A stretch of DNA of 64,000 nt. Origin: Melampsora larici-populina 98AG31 (taxonomy: Eukaryota; Basidiomycota; Pucciniomycetes; Pucciniales; Melampsoraceae). Location of the stretch: contig NW_006768856.1 of NCBI RefSeq assembly GCF_000204055.1, positions 183,127-247,126 on the forward strand, in the 5' to 3' direction. The position numbers and the translations under genes are program-made. This document shows, piece by piece, positions 35,382 through 47,801 of the stretch. Every line of letters begins with the position of its first letter. The stretch's first letter is position 1. Under the pieces are notes generated by a model. That model was given only the letters and a program-made list of their open reading frames with translations, had not been told where the DNA came from and made no database searches.

Positions 35382-38300
35382 ATGTATTACGTCAGTACAA
35401 AACCACAAGTTTCCAAGACAATGGAATTCCAAAAACTGACTATCAATGGATTTGACATCTTTCTTTGGAAATCAAATAGAATCTTAAAGCTTTGATTAAA
35501 GCTATAAGAGCCACTAAAACTTTAGCAGATGAAAGATCAGTGATCCAAAAAGAAAGTGCAGCTATTAGAACTAGTTTTAAAGAAGAAGAAACGGCTTATA
35601 GGTATAATAATGTAAGTTTTCAATCCTTCATTAAATTCTTTTTTACTTTTTGGTGAAGGTTTTGGATCATTCATCAAATTGTTCTTTTGTTGATATGATT
35701 CTTTTTGGGAGGTTCTTTTAGGTGGCTAAATTATTGTACATTCACATGTTAGGACATCCTGCTCATTTTGGACAAATCGAATGTCTTAAATTAGTTGCAC
35801 AACCAAGGTTAGAGCATCAAGAAAAAAAAATTAAAGAATTTGATTTCTCATGTTTTTTTGTTTGGGGGGGATTCCGGATTAGATTTGCCGATAAGAGACT
35901 TGGATATCTTGGGATTATGCTTTTGTTAGATGAAAGTCAAGAAGTTTTAACATTAGTAACTAATAGTTTGAAAAAGTAAGTGGGTTGATGATTTGATTTC
36001 GGTCTTTATAAATCAATTGAATGAAGAGAAAAATCTGACTTTGTTATCTTTGATTTTATATTCTTGATTGGGAATTGATTTTGGGATTATGATTGAAAAA
36101 AAGTGATATGAATCATTCTAATATGTATGTAGTAGGACTTGCGCTTTGTACGTTTGCGAATATCAGTTCAGAAGTACGAATTCTCTTTTCAAAGACATCT
36201 CTTCTATTCCGATGACGAATGATGGCTAATTTATAATCTACGAATCCATTACAAACCCCTCCCCCTACTTTCACAGGAAATGTCAAGAGATTTAGCAAAC
36301 GAGGTAGAAAAACTTATAGGAAGTAGTAATACGTATATACGAAAAAAGGTTAATATTTTTGATTTCATAAACTGCTTTGGATCTCATCAAACTGATTTCA
36401 TTTGATCATTCTCAAATCGTTAGGCAGCACTTTGTGCCATGAGGATTATTAAGAAAGTACCTGAATTATTAGACCATTTCGTAGCCAAAGCTACTTCTCT
36501 CTTATCTGATCGAAATCATGGTGTTTTACTCTGTGGAGTCACACTTGTGACAGATATGTGTGCCATGGATAGTGATGCACTCAAAACGTTTCGTAAAGTG
36601 AGTTTGATTTTATACGTCATGTGTAGGATCAAAGTACTTTGAGGCTCATCTTTGATCCGTCTTCAAAAGGCTGTACCTTTATTAGTGCGACATTTGAAGG
36701 CATTGGTCACCACTGGTTATTCACCGGAACATGATGTTTCAGGTATCACTGATCCTTTCTTACAAGTGAAGATTTTGAGATTATTGAGAGTGTTAGGGAA
36801 AGGTGATGTGCATGCTAGTGAGACGATGAATGATATCTTGGCTCAGGTGAAAATTGAAAATTTTAGTGGATCACTTTCAGCTAGATTGATAAGCTGATCT
36901 GAAAACGCTTTTGGCACTTGAATTTACCTAGGTGGCTACAAATACAGAATCGGCAAAGAATGTCGGCAATTCGATTTTATATGAAGCTGTTCTGACTATT
37001 TTGGATATCGAAGCCGAATCGGGTTTAAGAGTTATGGCTATTAATATCTTGGGTAAATTCTTGGGTAACCGAGATAATAATATTCGGTCAGTTTTCTTTT
37101 ATGGTTTCTTTTTTGATTAAAGACAATGAGCTCCTGTGTTTCTGATACAATCGATTTGAATGATATAAAAATCCAAAAAAAAGATATGTAGCTTTACATA
37201 CTTTAAACAAAGTAGTTGGGATCGATACAAATGCAGTACAACGACATCGAACCATCATCTTAGATTGTTTAAGAGATGGAGATATATCGATTAGAAGAAG
37301 AGCATTAGAACTTTCGTATGCATTGGTTAATGAACAAAACGTTCGAGTGATGATCCGAGAATTATTGGCTTTCTTAGAGGTTGCAGATAATGAATTTAAA
37401 TTGGGGATGACGACACAGATTTGTTTGGCGGCGGAACGATTTGCTCCTAATAAAAGGTGGCATATTGATACTATGTTGAGGGTCTTGAAATTGGTAAGTC
37501 TTGAGATTCTTTCAAAAGCTCTTGACGCGGTAGATTTGATTAATATTGAGATGTACCTTCTTTGATTGGTTTGTATTCAGGCTGGAAACTATGTTCGAGA
37601 AGAAGTTTTATCTGCTTTTGTTAGATTGATTTGTCATACACCTGAATTACAAGCTTATACAACTCAAAAATTGTATTTAGCTCTAAGACAAGATGTTTCA
37701 CAAGAATCTTTAACTTTAGCTGGTCTTTGGGTTATTGGTGAATTCGGTGAAGTTATACTTAGAAGTCATGGTGGTGGTGTAAACCTTGAATCTGAAGAAC
37801 TTGTACAAGAGGTATGATTAATACTTGATGTTTGCATTTTCACGGATTGCTAGAGATACTGATGATTCTGTGTGGATTGGTTCGAAGGTTAAAGAGACAG
37901 ATATAGTTGAATTAATCGATCTAGTACTTCTCTCACCATACGTAAACCAATTAATCCGACAATTCGCCTTAACAGCCTTGGCTAAATTCTCATCAAGACT
38001 TTCACCTTCAGCATTTTCACAACAAACTATAAATCAAATCCTTTCAAGATATATGTCTTCATCTGAATTAGAAATTCAACAAAGAGCAGTAGAGTTTAGT
38101 CAACTACTTGGAATGTCGGAAATCAAAACCGGGGTTTTAGAACGAATGCCTCCACCTGAACTTAAGGCTTCGGTTATGGGAACTGTTAGTGAGAAAAGAG
38201 CCGTTGGATCTACAAGGGCTGATAAAGATGTAAGTAAACTTTTGAAAAATGATTTGATTGATTGTTTTTTTACTAAAGCTCTGGTTCTGTCGATTCTTTT

Positions 38301-39170
38301 TTTATTGAAACACAGTCATTGGTTGATCTTATGGGAGATGAGATTAGTAATACAAATCAAGGAAATGAGAACGCACCTGCAGTAGTATCAACTCAAACTA
38401 CACAAGACCTTTTAGCAGATATTTTTGGAGGAGGAGATCCAGGAACGAACGTGACCAATAATCAAGGTCCACCCAAATCATCTGTGAATGATATTCTTGG
38501 TCTCTTTAATTCGACTTCTTCACCACCCTCAGCAAGCAGCAATGTTCCACAACAATCGATGGGTTCATCATTATTTGATGAAGATGTGATGGGAGGATCA
38601 ATGGTGATGGAAAGCCCTCCGGCTCCTCCTAGTTTTGTGGCCTATGATCGGAACGGATTGAAGGTTTCACTTTTACCGTCTAGAGATCCTTCGGCTAAGA
38701 ATGTTTTGAAGATCACCGCTCAGTTTGTTACTACGGGAATTGAAGCTATTATGGGAGTTAACTTTCAAGCTGCTGTACCTAAAGTTGAGTTTTTTTTGTT
38801 CTTCTTTTTAGAAGAGATCAGGGGTTTTTTTGAAATAGTTTGGTTGATTTTGGGAAGGAATTGAATTGAGATTGATCTTGATTTGTTTGTTTTTGTGTAT
38901 AGACTCAAAGGTTACAAATGCTTTCGATTTCTAATCCAGATATAATGCCAGGAGTAGTAGAAACTCAACAATTAAGAATCATGTATCCAGAAGGAGTAAG
39001 TCTGTAAATGTTCTTTTTCAAAAAGAACCGGGGGTTTTTTTATTGATCTTTTTTTTGGGTGTTTTTGATAGGCTGCTATTAGATTAAGAATTAGGATTGG
39101 ATTTAATTCTGGAGGTGAAAGTAAACAAGATCAAACTGATTTTAGTTTTCCTGCATCTATTACACAATAA
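35382..39170 (+). CDS. APL4: AP-1 complex subunit gamma (gamma-adaptin)
   Basis: Fifteen exons: 35382-35390, 35480-35611, 35722-35807, 35883-35975, 36104-36173, 36277-36348, 36424-36597, 36670-36846, 36932-37086, 37184-37493, 37581-37811, 37888-38229, 38316-38783, 38903-38995, 39072-39170. They give 836 residues, the normal size. The N-terminal trunk is highly conserved ([68 protein letters not shown]). A Ser/Asn/Pro hinge at about residues 600-700 contains [10 protein letters not shown]-terminal ear domain begins near GLKVSLLPS and ends in [12 protein letters not shown]. The protein sorts clathrin cargo between trans-Golgi and endosomes. The first exon (Met-Tyr-Tyr) is tiny and inferred because the frame opens at NLKALIK after an AG; its donor is GTCAGT. 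Confidence 0.95.
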
Positions 39171-40034
39171 ATGGAGTATAGAATGATCAAGTAAATGAGA
39201 AAATTCATCAAGGACAAATGATTAGAAAAAAAATCGAGATCATCATCAAAAATACATGTTGAGGTTCAGAGAATAGAGAATGGATGTGTCTTTTTCAATG
39301 GTTAGACTGGTTGTTAGAGTGAAGGTTTTTGTTGGAGTTTGGTATTGGTAGAGCTTAGTAAAATAAAGAAGATGATAAAGTTTTGGTTTTGGTTCTTTTT
39401 GGTTTGTGTTTAAAAGATATATCAACGATTTTTGTTTTTGGTGTTTAAGTATTTATTTTTTTCTTAGATTTGATTGATATTTGAATGTGTAAAGAAAGAG
39501 GAAAGACAAAGAAAAAGTGAGAAAGGAAGAGAGATGGAATGGTTTATTTGAGCTTGAGGGTTTAGAGGTAAGAATGAGAGTGGAAGTTTGGTTTGGTTGC
39601 ATGGTTTCTTCATTGATAGCTGCGCTTAAAGTTGACTTGGTTTTAGAGAACCTAGTTGAGCTAGTTGTTTTTTGGTGGTAACTTTGGGTATGAAGTTGAT
39701 AGCTCATGGCCAAAAAGTTAACTGGGTTTTTTGTAACTGGGTCAACTTTGAGTATGGCTAATGGGCTTAAGTGATGCAATTGAATGATTCAAAAAAAAAG
39801 GAAAAAGATTGTATAAGAATGTTTGTGTTTTTTAAATAGATTTTCAAGATTGATGGAAAAACAGTCATAGTTTACTTTTTATGGATATGGTTAGGGATAG
39901 GATGGCTCAGGGTTCACAAGTTATTTGGTTCAGAGATTTGTTTGATTTCATGGTTTTGCATATGTAAATGGTCTTTTCCATGGAGAAATGGTGATCATAT
40001 CAAGGAATACATATTTTACATATATGAGATGATT
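39171..40034. other. 3' flank of AP-1 gamma up to Harbinger element 2
   Basis: T- and G-rich sequence. A 108-codon minus frame (39779-39453) has no recognisable family and is probably chance. The ATT at 40032-40034 is one copy of the target duplication of the next element. Confidence 0.4.
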
Positions 40035-40383
40035 AGGAGTGTTCAAACATGAAAAGTCGAGATTTGGAACGAGATTTGGAAGCAAAGATTTTGAACCATG
40101 ATTCTTGTACAGATGAATGTTGATTCTCGTACAGATCTGTACAAGAATCATGGTTATGTACATATTGGAGTATGGGTGTTGTTTGAGCTTTGAAGAAAGC
40201 GTTCACTTCAAAATAATAGGGGGGGCTCTCAAACCTGAACCTCCAAATTTGGAACAAGCTGTCCTGAAGCTAGCATGTGGTTTTGCCCACGCTCCTTGCT
40301 GAGCCGCCGGAAATAACAAACACAAAGCGGTGCTCATAGCGCACACCTTTCTTGGTGTTTGCCTCGTAGTTGAACAAACCAAC
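40035..40383 (+). repeat. Left long terminal inverted repeat of Harbinger element 2, with internal hairpin
   Basis: Within the arm, AACCATGATTCTTGTACAGAT at about 40095 is followed some 20 bp later by its near-perfect reverse complement ending AAGAATCATGGTT (40155), so each arm can fold on itself. Further in, TTGCTGAGCCGCCG (40297) recurs at about 40535, and GCGCACAC.TTT occurs at about 40340 and 40523. Confidence 0.85.
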
Positions 40384-40696
40384 TTGTGTTCTCTAGCATC
40401 ACACACCTTTGCTGAGCAATACAAACTCCCTACTAGCTACCCTCCTGTGACCCAGCGCATAGGAGGGAAGAGGTGTGTGCCCCAACACATACGTTTCCTG
40501 AATCACCGGAATTGCCAAAGGATAGCGCACACTTTTGCTGAGCCGCCGTGTTTTTCAACCAAACACATGTGACTAAGCAGCCAGCTTGAGTGACTTGAAC
40601 TGCTCAAAACTCACCTTCTGTCAAGCGGCAAGCAAGTCAACTGTTCTAGTAAAACGCACACGGGCAGGTTTCCAATTCTCAGCACGCAAAGATACC

Positions 40697-42585
40697 ATGG
40701 ATGGCTATTTGCAGCCACCTCCGCCCAGTTACCCATCTCAACGCCTACCTTCGATGTTCACTCGCGAGCCTGTCCCACCAAATCATCATGATGAGGCTCT
40801 GATTTCTTACAACCATATGGGTACTGAGCATCTGAACAGACCTATGACCGGGATTTATGGCTCCCAACCTTTCCCTTCAGTTGAAGTTTCTCCCGAAAGT
40901 TTTAATCCAACACCTTATGATCACTTCCGTTCTGCTTCACAATCACCTCATTATAGTCCTCACTACGGCCAGCCTCACTCTCACAATGCCCCCTTGTTGA
41001 TGTCACCCCCACCACAACCTCAACTACGTGGCCGTGTTATAGAACAGCAGTGTGGAATCATTGCCGCACCCCTAGCCTCGACTGCCCCGGTTAATCCTCA
41101 ACGTACTCAAATTAGTAAACCTGCGAACACACCACGTGATACTCCTCTTGACTCCTCTGATTCAAAGTGTGAAGAAGTGCATCGTATCTGGTCCAAGCAA
41201 AAGAATGATCTTGGTCATTCAGCTTTCGATATACTGGTACAGTGGGTTCTTGAGCCAGGGAACTACAATAGATGGCGAGTCAAAGGCTCTAAGAAAAGCG
41301 ATATTTGCGAGGAGATCCATCAAATCCTCATTAAAAATGGGATATTCGGGAGGAACGCTAGCGGTGTGTACCAACAGGTGCGACCATCTGTGTCTCTGCA
41401 TAACGTCTCATGTTTCCTTACCATTTTTTCAATCTCAATGTGTGCTCTTATCTGGTATGAATCATCTGTTAGATCCACTTTTTGGAGAAAAGATTTCGAG
41501 CTGCTCGCGACGAGACAAAGAAGACCGGTGGCGGGTTCAACGGGTTCCCAGGCGAGAGGCAGTTTTCTGGTCAGTCAGGTTCCTATTGATTTTTTTTGTT
41601 TCGGTGTGGCTGAGTTTTGGTTGTACATAGAAAAAATCGAAGCGATATGCCCCCACTTCTACGATTTGCAACCTGTCATGGGTGATCGCCCTTCGGCGAT
41701 GCCTCTGGATCAGATCGAGTCTTTAAGTGATTTGGACACAGACACCTGTATGAAGGCTCTTCGTCTCACCAGCTCACAGGCAAGTACCTCACAAGGACAC
41801 GAAGATATCATCGACCTCGAGGACGATAACTTCACCTCCGAAGTTATAGATACCGATGAATCCTTTGAGTTACCACCTCCGATCAACCACCCTGCACTGA
41901 TGCAAGCGATCAACCAGGCCGACCACCCCAGCAAGACCAAGAGAGGCAAGCACTTCCGAGACTCTTCGGTTGGAAGTCAAGATGATATATCCAACTCTCC
42001 AGCCCACCCTTCTAGTTCTAAAAAGGCCCGTGGACTGGCAGGTGGTACATTTTTAAAAGCAATAGGCTTTGATGACAAGCCTGACACCAGCCTAAATAAT
42101 CGAAAAGCTGCCTCGGTTTCTGAGGAGCTGAAGCGATTCCAAGATAACAACTCAAAACAACGCGACCGAGCTCTAGACCTACATAGAGAGGCAATTCAAG
42201 GTCAGGTTTCCATTGGGGAATCTATTGGTGGTGCGATGAATGAGATGACTGGCGTCCTGAAACTTATAGTGAATCCCCCAAAGGATAAAATCACTCAAGA
42301 GCTAGATGACTTGAGACTCCTCAGAGAAAGATCTGACTATGAGTATCGCCTGGCAAAGCAAAGGTCTGAAATGATGGACCTTGAACTCAAACGAAAAGCA
42401 AAATTAATCGAACGCTTTGAAAAAGCTGGCAAATCCTTCAGCGAAGCAAACCAAAGAGCCGATCAAATGATCGAAGAACAGAAAAAAAGTGAGTCATGAG
42501 ATGTACCTTTTTGCATCATATTGAAGCTTGTATTAACATCTTCTGCACTGCTACAGGAATGGCTGAAGAGGCTCAGAAGAATTAG
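40697..42585 (+). CDS. Harbinger element 2 Myb/SANT-like DNA-binding partner
   Basis: Four exons (40697-41377, 41473-41569, 41631-42488, 42557-42585) give 554 residues. A Pro/His-rich N-terminal ~150 residues is followed by a Myb/SANT-like helical region (ILVQWVLEPGNYNRWRVKG, KKSDICEEIHQIL, YQQIHFLEKRFRAARDE) comparable to the partner in element 1. Then comes FYDLQPVMGDRP, nearly the same motif as element 1, and a Ser-rich acidic linker. A long charged helix ends the protein. An unspliced reading frame happens to run through the first two introns, but the intron-coded parts lack similarity to element 1 and contain clear GT-AG borders. The start at 40697 is the first ATG followed by sequence of the family's usual style; an upstream in-frame ATG at 40586 is possible. 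Confidence 0.75.
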
Positions 42586-42954
42586 TCGCTATGTACCTCG
42601 AATAAGTATGTTTTTAAATCTTTACAAAATGTTAGTCTTTTTATGTAACCGTCACAAATTTATATATATATTGATGGAATAAAAATCGAACTCGTGAGAA
42701 CATGTTGAGACATGAGATTTAGTGTAGTATGACCCTGCTGAGATATGAGATTGAGTCAAGGCTTTAAAGAAAAGCAACATGGATGACCTTTTTGAAAATC
42801 TTCATACACGCATTTGTCCATTTGAATAACTCATTGAACGGTTGATTTTGATCTAAGTAAGGAAATAAAATCACAATCACTTATCATATTAAGAAATATC
42901 GGATCGATCATAAATAATAGACAAAGATCAAGTGAAACAATAATGAGAAAGACA
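42586..42954. other. Spacer between the convergent genes of Harbinger element 2
   Basis: AT-rich, with a TATATATA run at about 42661. Holds the 3' ends of both genes; no coding potential. Confidence 0.4.
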
Positions 42955-44574
42955 CTATCGACGAGATTGTTCATAAAGGGAGAACAATCTTGCACGAGTG
43001 TCGTCTTCATGATGCAGCCCATCACGATCTGCCTCTTCAGCTCGTTCGTCCTGTAGCTCTTCGGCCGCTGGTTCCCCTTGAAACAGATTGTTACCTACAT
43101 CCTGAACGTCAATAAGAAAATTATGTAGGATGCAAGTGACACCCAAAACCAGATTCAGACGTCTTGCCGATGCAAACCCCTTGATCGCTATCCGGCACTG
43201 AACCAAAGACTGCCATCGCATCTTCCATAGGCAATTTGTATTTTCGATTACATAGCGGAGACGGCTGAGCGCGTTATTGAAAGATCGCTGCAATGGCGGA
43301 ATAGGCACCCCACGGGGCTTCTTGAAGTTTGATACGATATGTTTCCTTGAAGGATACCCGGAGTCGGCTATCAAGTATTCACCCTCGCTGAAGAATCGCT
43401 CCGGGAATTGCGATAACTGTATTCAAACAGGCATGAGGTTTATGATAACGTGAGTTCCTCATTTGTGGACAGCTGTTAGATTGGGTGGCTTGCCTCTGAG
43501 TTACGATATACACGTGCATCGTGAGCACTTCCGCACCAGCCGTGACTTGCATATATAATGCGCTTCTGATGATCACAGACAAGCATGGAGTTGACTGCAT
43601 AACAAGATTTACGGGTGTGAAAGTCTTCCATATTCTTTTCGGGTCCAGTAGCCAATGTGATCAAAGTGCCGTCAATAAATCCAACACAGTCTTGGAAAAA
43701 GCTTTTCTTTCCTATCTCCTGTTTGATGATTTTGCGCTCGTTCTCGTTAGGCCATTTAAAGTATTGATTACTGAGGGTAAGGATCGCTATGATGCAGCGA
43801 TTGGTGTAATTGTATATACTCCCCTCTACATATTTCAAAAAAATCATCAATGAAGAAATTAAACACTTATCGTAATTGATCGCACCTGATATTCCAAAGC
43901 CCAGTGCGAGCAAAGCTGGACTGGCCCCGTTCCCCGAAAGGCCTAGATATGCCAAGGCGACTAGAAGCTGCCATTCCGGCGGAGCTTGTGGTGAATTCGA
44001 TTGATTCTCAAAGGTGGGATGATTGCCAATCATGTGCAGCAGTTGCGTAAACGAACGCTTCTGCATACGTGCCTAAAGAGAACATAGTATCAGTATCAGT
44101 AATAGATTGAGTAGGATATTCACGAACCAAGCGAATGAATATAGATTCAGGCTCGTTGAACAGAATAACAAATCGCTGAGAGCGCCATCCGCGGCGGCCT
44201 CGTGAAACTCGTTTGACTAAGTAGCGTTGAGAAGACTTTGCTATATATTCAATTATTACTTTGTTCAACTCCTCTTGATGCAATCTCACTGTCAGCTGGT
44301 GTAGATTTTCCATTACATTCTCAAAGGAATCGGAAAACCATTGTGTGGCCAGGCCAAAAAATACCATCATGGCGTAACAAAGCTTGACATTTCGAGGGGA
44401 TCCCAATTTGAAATTCGTGCCAAGTTGGACCAAGGACTGTGCAGCTAAAGCAGCCGCTAAAATTGATTGCACCCCTCTGGTGTGTTGGATGAGTTCTGGG
44501 TCATGATCAGCCAGAGTGAACAGAGCATCTCGAACATTTGAGTCTAGGATGCTGCGGCGGGTGACTCTAACCAT
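42955..44574 (-). CDS. PIF/Harbinger DDE transposase (element 2)
   Basis: Four exons (44574-44128, 44072-43886, 43825-43494, 43416-42955) give 475 residues. Triad residues: Asp in CVGFIDGTL, Asp in YLIADSGYP, and Glu in RYVIENTNCLWKM. It also has LAYLGLSGNGASP, SHGWCGSAHDARVY and LGVTCILHNFLID. It is clearly homologous to the transposase of element 1, with exons 2 and 3 of identical length (187 and 332 nt), though the protein has diverged. The third intron has a GC donor (GAG/GCAAGC) instead of the GT seen at the same place in element 1. The gene ends in an acidic tail and DDTRARLFSLYEQSRR. Confidence 0.9.
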
Positions 44575-44699
44575 TTGAATAAGATATACTGATGTGTCAG
44601 TACTTGCTTGTGTGTTTTGGGCAAACTCAGCGAGTCAGGTTGGCAGATTGCTAGGTCACAGGAGGGTAGTAGGGAGTCTGGATGGCTCGTGTGATGCTG

Positions 44700-45048
44700 A
44701 GTTGGTTTGTTCACTACGAGGCAAACACCAAGAAAGGTGTGCGCTATGAGCACCGCTTTGTGTTTGTTATTTCCGGCGGCTCAGCAAGGAGCGTGGGCAA
44801 AACTACATGCTAGCTTCAGGACAGCTTGTTCCAAATTTGGAGGTTCAGGTTTGAGAGCCCCCCCTATTATTTTGAAGTGAACGCTTTCTTCAAAGCTCAA
44901 ACAACACCCATACTCCAATATGTACATAACCATGATTCTTGTACAGATCTGTACGAGAATCAACATTCATCTGTACAAGAATCATGGTTCAAAATCTTTG
45001 CTTCCAAATCTCGTTCCAAATCTCGACTTTTCATGTTTGAACACTCCT
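44700..45048 (-). repeat. Right long terminal inverted repeat of Harbinger element 2
   Basis: Reverse complement of 40035-40383, including the internal hairpin. Differences are single substitutions, for example one base in the run after GTTTTGCCCACG and one missing base near GTAGTGAAC. Confidence 0.9.
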
Positions 45049-45279
45049 ATTGCACAGCTTGTAATTCTTGGCAAAATACATACAGAGATACAGGCTACAG
45101 GTCGTGATTTGTGGAGAAGTGTATGTAGGAATTGAATGGGTGAAATTACATGTAGTAAAATTGAGTGAAAATCTAAAATTGAAATTATGAATGAGAGTGA
45201 GAATATGTGACTGTTTTTATTTGATCAACCAAGAAGACCAGGAAGCCTGACGAAGAAGTTCAAGTTCAAGTTCGCAATC

Positions 45280-47801
45280 ATGAAACGACTATTTCATAAA
45301 AAAGCTACTTCTCTATCATACCCAAATCAATCCTCATCAAAAACTAAAACTTCACCAATCAATGAACAACTCGAATCTCAATTACCTCCATCTCCTCCTT
45401 TAGGTTATAATTCTCATTCTTATTCTCATTCGACAGCTCAAACTCAAGCTCATTCATTACCTTTATCATCTACTTCTCCTAATCCTTGGGCTTTTATCTC
45501 TCATCAAAACCTTACTACCGATCATCATTCATCTCCTCAATCTCTACCACTTTCTTCAAGGTCGGTTTCCTGTTTTTCCATTGAGATTTTCAATGGCTTA
45601 ACTTTTTCTCATCCTACCTAACAACCATTGACATTTTCTTGTGATTTCTTTTTTTTCGATTTCTTTAGGATTCCAGATTTGATTTTAAATCAAGAAGATA
45701 AAGAAAAATCTCAAACTGAACCTATTCTAAGTACTAAAATGATCAATTCAAATCCGAAAAAGAAAGCAGGATTCTTATCTAGATTTCAAACCAAATCTAC
45801 ACATCACACAACATTCCACAATCATCATCATCAACAACAACCAAGCAGCGAAATTCAAAGATGTGTTAGTTGGCTTTGTAGTCTTAATCAACTTACAGAA
45901 GATTGGTCCAAGATTTTAGAGGTTTGTGATAAGCTTTCTAAGAGTGAAGATGATTGTAAAGAAGCTGTACATTTGCTTCGTAAAGAACTTAAACATGGGA
46001 TTCCTTCTGTACAAGTTCAAGCTATTAGGGTGAGTGAATCAAGTCTTGGGTTTGATGATTGGATTGGATTGGATTGGATTGGGGTCACTGACTGAGATCT
46101 TCATCTTTCTTATCATCAACTTGTCTTTTATAATAGCTTACGGTCATCTTTGTGCTTAATTCATCAGATCGCTTAAGACGTAAGTTTTAAAGCTCTTCAT
46201 CAAAACTATCCTATCCTCATAGGCGAAATTAAATCTGATCAAGTTTTTGATCATCTTGATAAACACTAAATTCAGTTCAGATCGCATCTAAAAAGTTTTT
46301 AGAAACTGTTGAAGAAGTCTTTCATAAATCAAATAAAGATCCCACTAGATTTGAAGTTAGAGAGATGATTAGAAAATCGTTTTCATTACTGGGTTATGAA
46401 TTTCAAGTAAGTCAATCTAGACTCTTCTCAATCGGTTTCAATCCAATCCGCTATCTTCTCATAAGCTTCATCTTGATGACTTATCTTGATGTTCTTTTTT
46501 TCTTTCTTTCATTAGCATGATGGAGATTTACAAGCATTCACACATTTGTATAATAAAATCAAACCGTCTGACAGTCCAATGGGGTAAGATTTCGTTTTTG
46601 ATTTATCCATCTAGATGTGGTATCCTGATTTAAATTGGTTTGATGATAGTGGTGCACCATTAGACGAGTCTGATCACACCTTTACACCTACTTCAAAACC
46701 TCGTTCATCAAACCAATCTAATCATCTTCATCACTCTCAACAAGCTGTAGCACCCGTCATGCGAGATTTGAAAGCCGAAGCTGAAGTGGCTCGTAGTAAT
46801 GCTCGTTTACTCATTGAAGCTTTAGCTTATACTACTCCTGCTGAAATGGAAAACAATGAATTGATTCAGGTATGTGATGACTTCAATCTTCTTCACTTCC
46901 ACTAGGCTGACTTTTTTGGGTTGGTACTATGAATCTTTAGGAATTTCATTCAAAGTGTTTACATCATCAGAATCAATTGCTTGATGATATACCCTGGGCT
47001 ACAGCTCAAGCAGAACAATCAAGACTATATGCATCGTCTATCACCACTTCTCATCCGTTACCTGCCACCAACCCATACGCACCTCTTTTGAATGGAGTCG
47101 GAACCCCACCAGATCCTTCATCAGGCTTAACTAAAGAAGAAGAATTATTGAATGTGTTGTTATTAGCTAATTCGGATTTAGTAGATGGCTTTAGACAGTA
47201 TGATGAGATGAGTAAGTTACTTAGGAATGAAAAACAAATGAAGATTGTAGAGGAAAGATCAAAGCTAGAGACACGAAGAGAAGTGAATCAAGAAGGAGAA
47301 GGAGAAGAAGGTTTTGGAGGAGGAGGAGGAGGTAGTGGTGCTAGTAGTAGTGAACCTATGAAATCTACGTTTGCTTTGAGGTCTCCTTTGGGATCTAGGA
47401 ATCCGTTTGGAGAAGAAATTCGAAAACAAGAAGGATATCGGGTTGAAGTAGATGAAGAAAGGGAAACTCGATCGTCAGCTGACTTATCAAACCAACCCGA
47501 ACGGAAGAAGAAAGAATGGATCACCAATGGAAATGGGAATGGAATCACAGAAAGGACGATGGTGGAAGAACCGGATGAATTTGAAGAAGAGGTTGGAATA
47601 CCTAAAAGGTTTGAACCATCTGAAAAAGCATTAGGAAAGATGAGAAGGATCTCAGGATTAGATGAAGATGGAATGGGAAGTGGAAGTGGAAGTGGAAAGA
47701 AAGAAACAGATGAATCGAATGAATTGAGAAGAAGAAGAGAAGAGGTGGAAAAAACGTTTAGGGATCGGTATAGATTGTTTCATGAGAAAGAAGAGAATTG
47801 A
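45280..47801 (+). CDS. LSB5: LSB5-like VHS/GAT-domain protein
   Basis: Seven exons (45280-45560, 45669-46029, 46137-46179, 46276-46406, 46516-46583, 46650-46869, 46941-47801) give 654 residues. A Ser/Pro/His-rich leader of about 180 residues precedes a VHS-like helical domain (LNQLTEDWSKILEVCDKLS, EAVHLLRKELKHGIPSVQVQA, SDRLRRLQIASKKFLETVEE, REMIRKSFSLLGYEF). A GAT-like region follows (RSNARLLIEALAYTTP, LTKEEELLNVLLLANSDLVD, GFRQYDEMSKLL). This order matches yeast Lsb5, which binds ubiquitin and actin regulators at endosomes and the cell cortex. The C-terminal third is low-complexity, acidic and Gly-rich. It is longer than yeast Lsb5 (about 350 residues) because of the unstructured ends. Functional assignment is by domain order only. 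Confidence 0.75.

Larger units (their letters stand above)
40035..45048. mobile_element. PIF/Harbinger element 2, complete, 5014 bp, long terminal repeats
   Basis: Inverted ends begin AGGAGTGTTCAAACATG. They match with very few differences for about 350 bp (40035-40383 and 44700-45048) and continue with small gaps to about 40455 / 44650. The flanking direct repeat is ATT (40032-40034 and 45049-45051). Two convergent genes lie inside: Myb/SANT partner (plus) and transposase (minus), the mirror arrangement of element 1. Both frames are intact and the arms nearly identical, so this is a young copy. Confidence 0.95.

Noticed and set aside
39453..39779. 108-codon minus-strand frame after AP-1 gamma
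   Set aside because: Low-complexity Ser/Thr sequence, no family signature, and it lies in the 3' flank of a well-supported gene.
41378..41630. Continuous reading frame through the first two introns of the Harbinger 2 partner gene
   Set aside because: Intron-coded parts (hydrophobic, unlike the family) have good GT-AG borders, and removing them aligns the protein with the element 1 partner.
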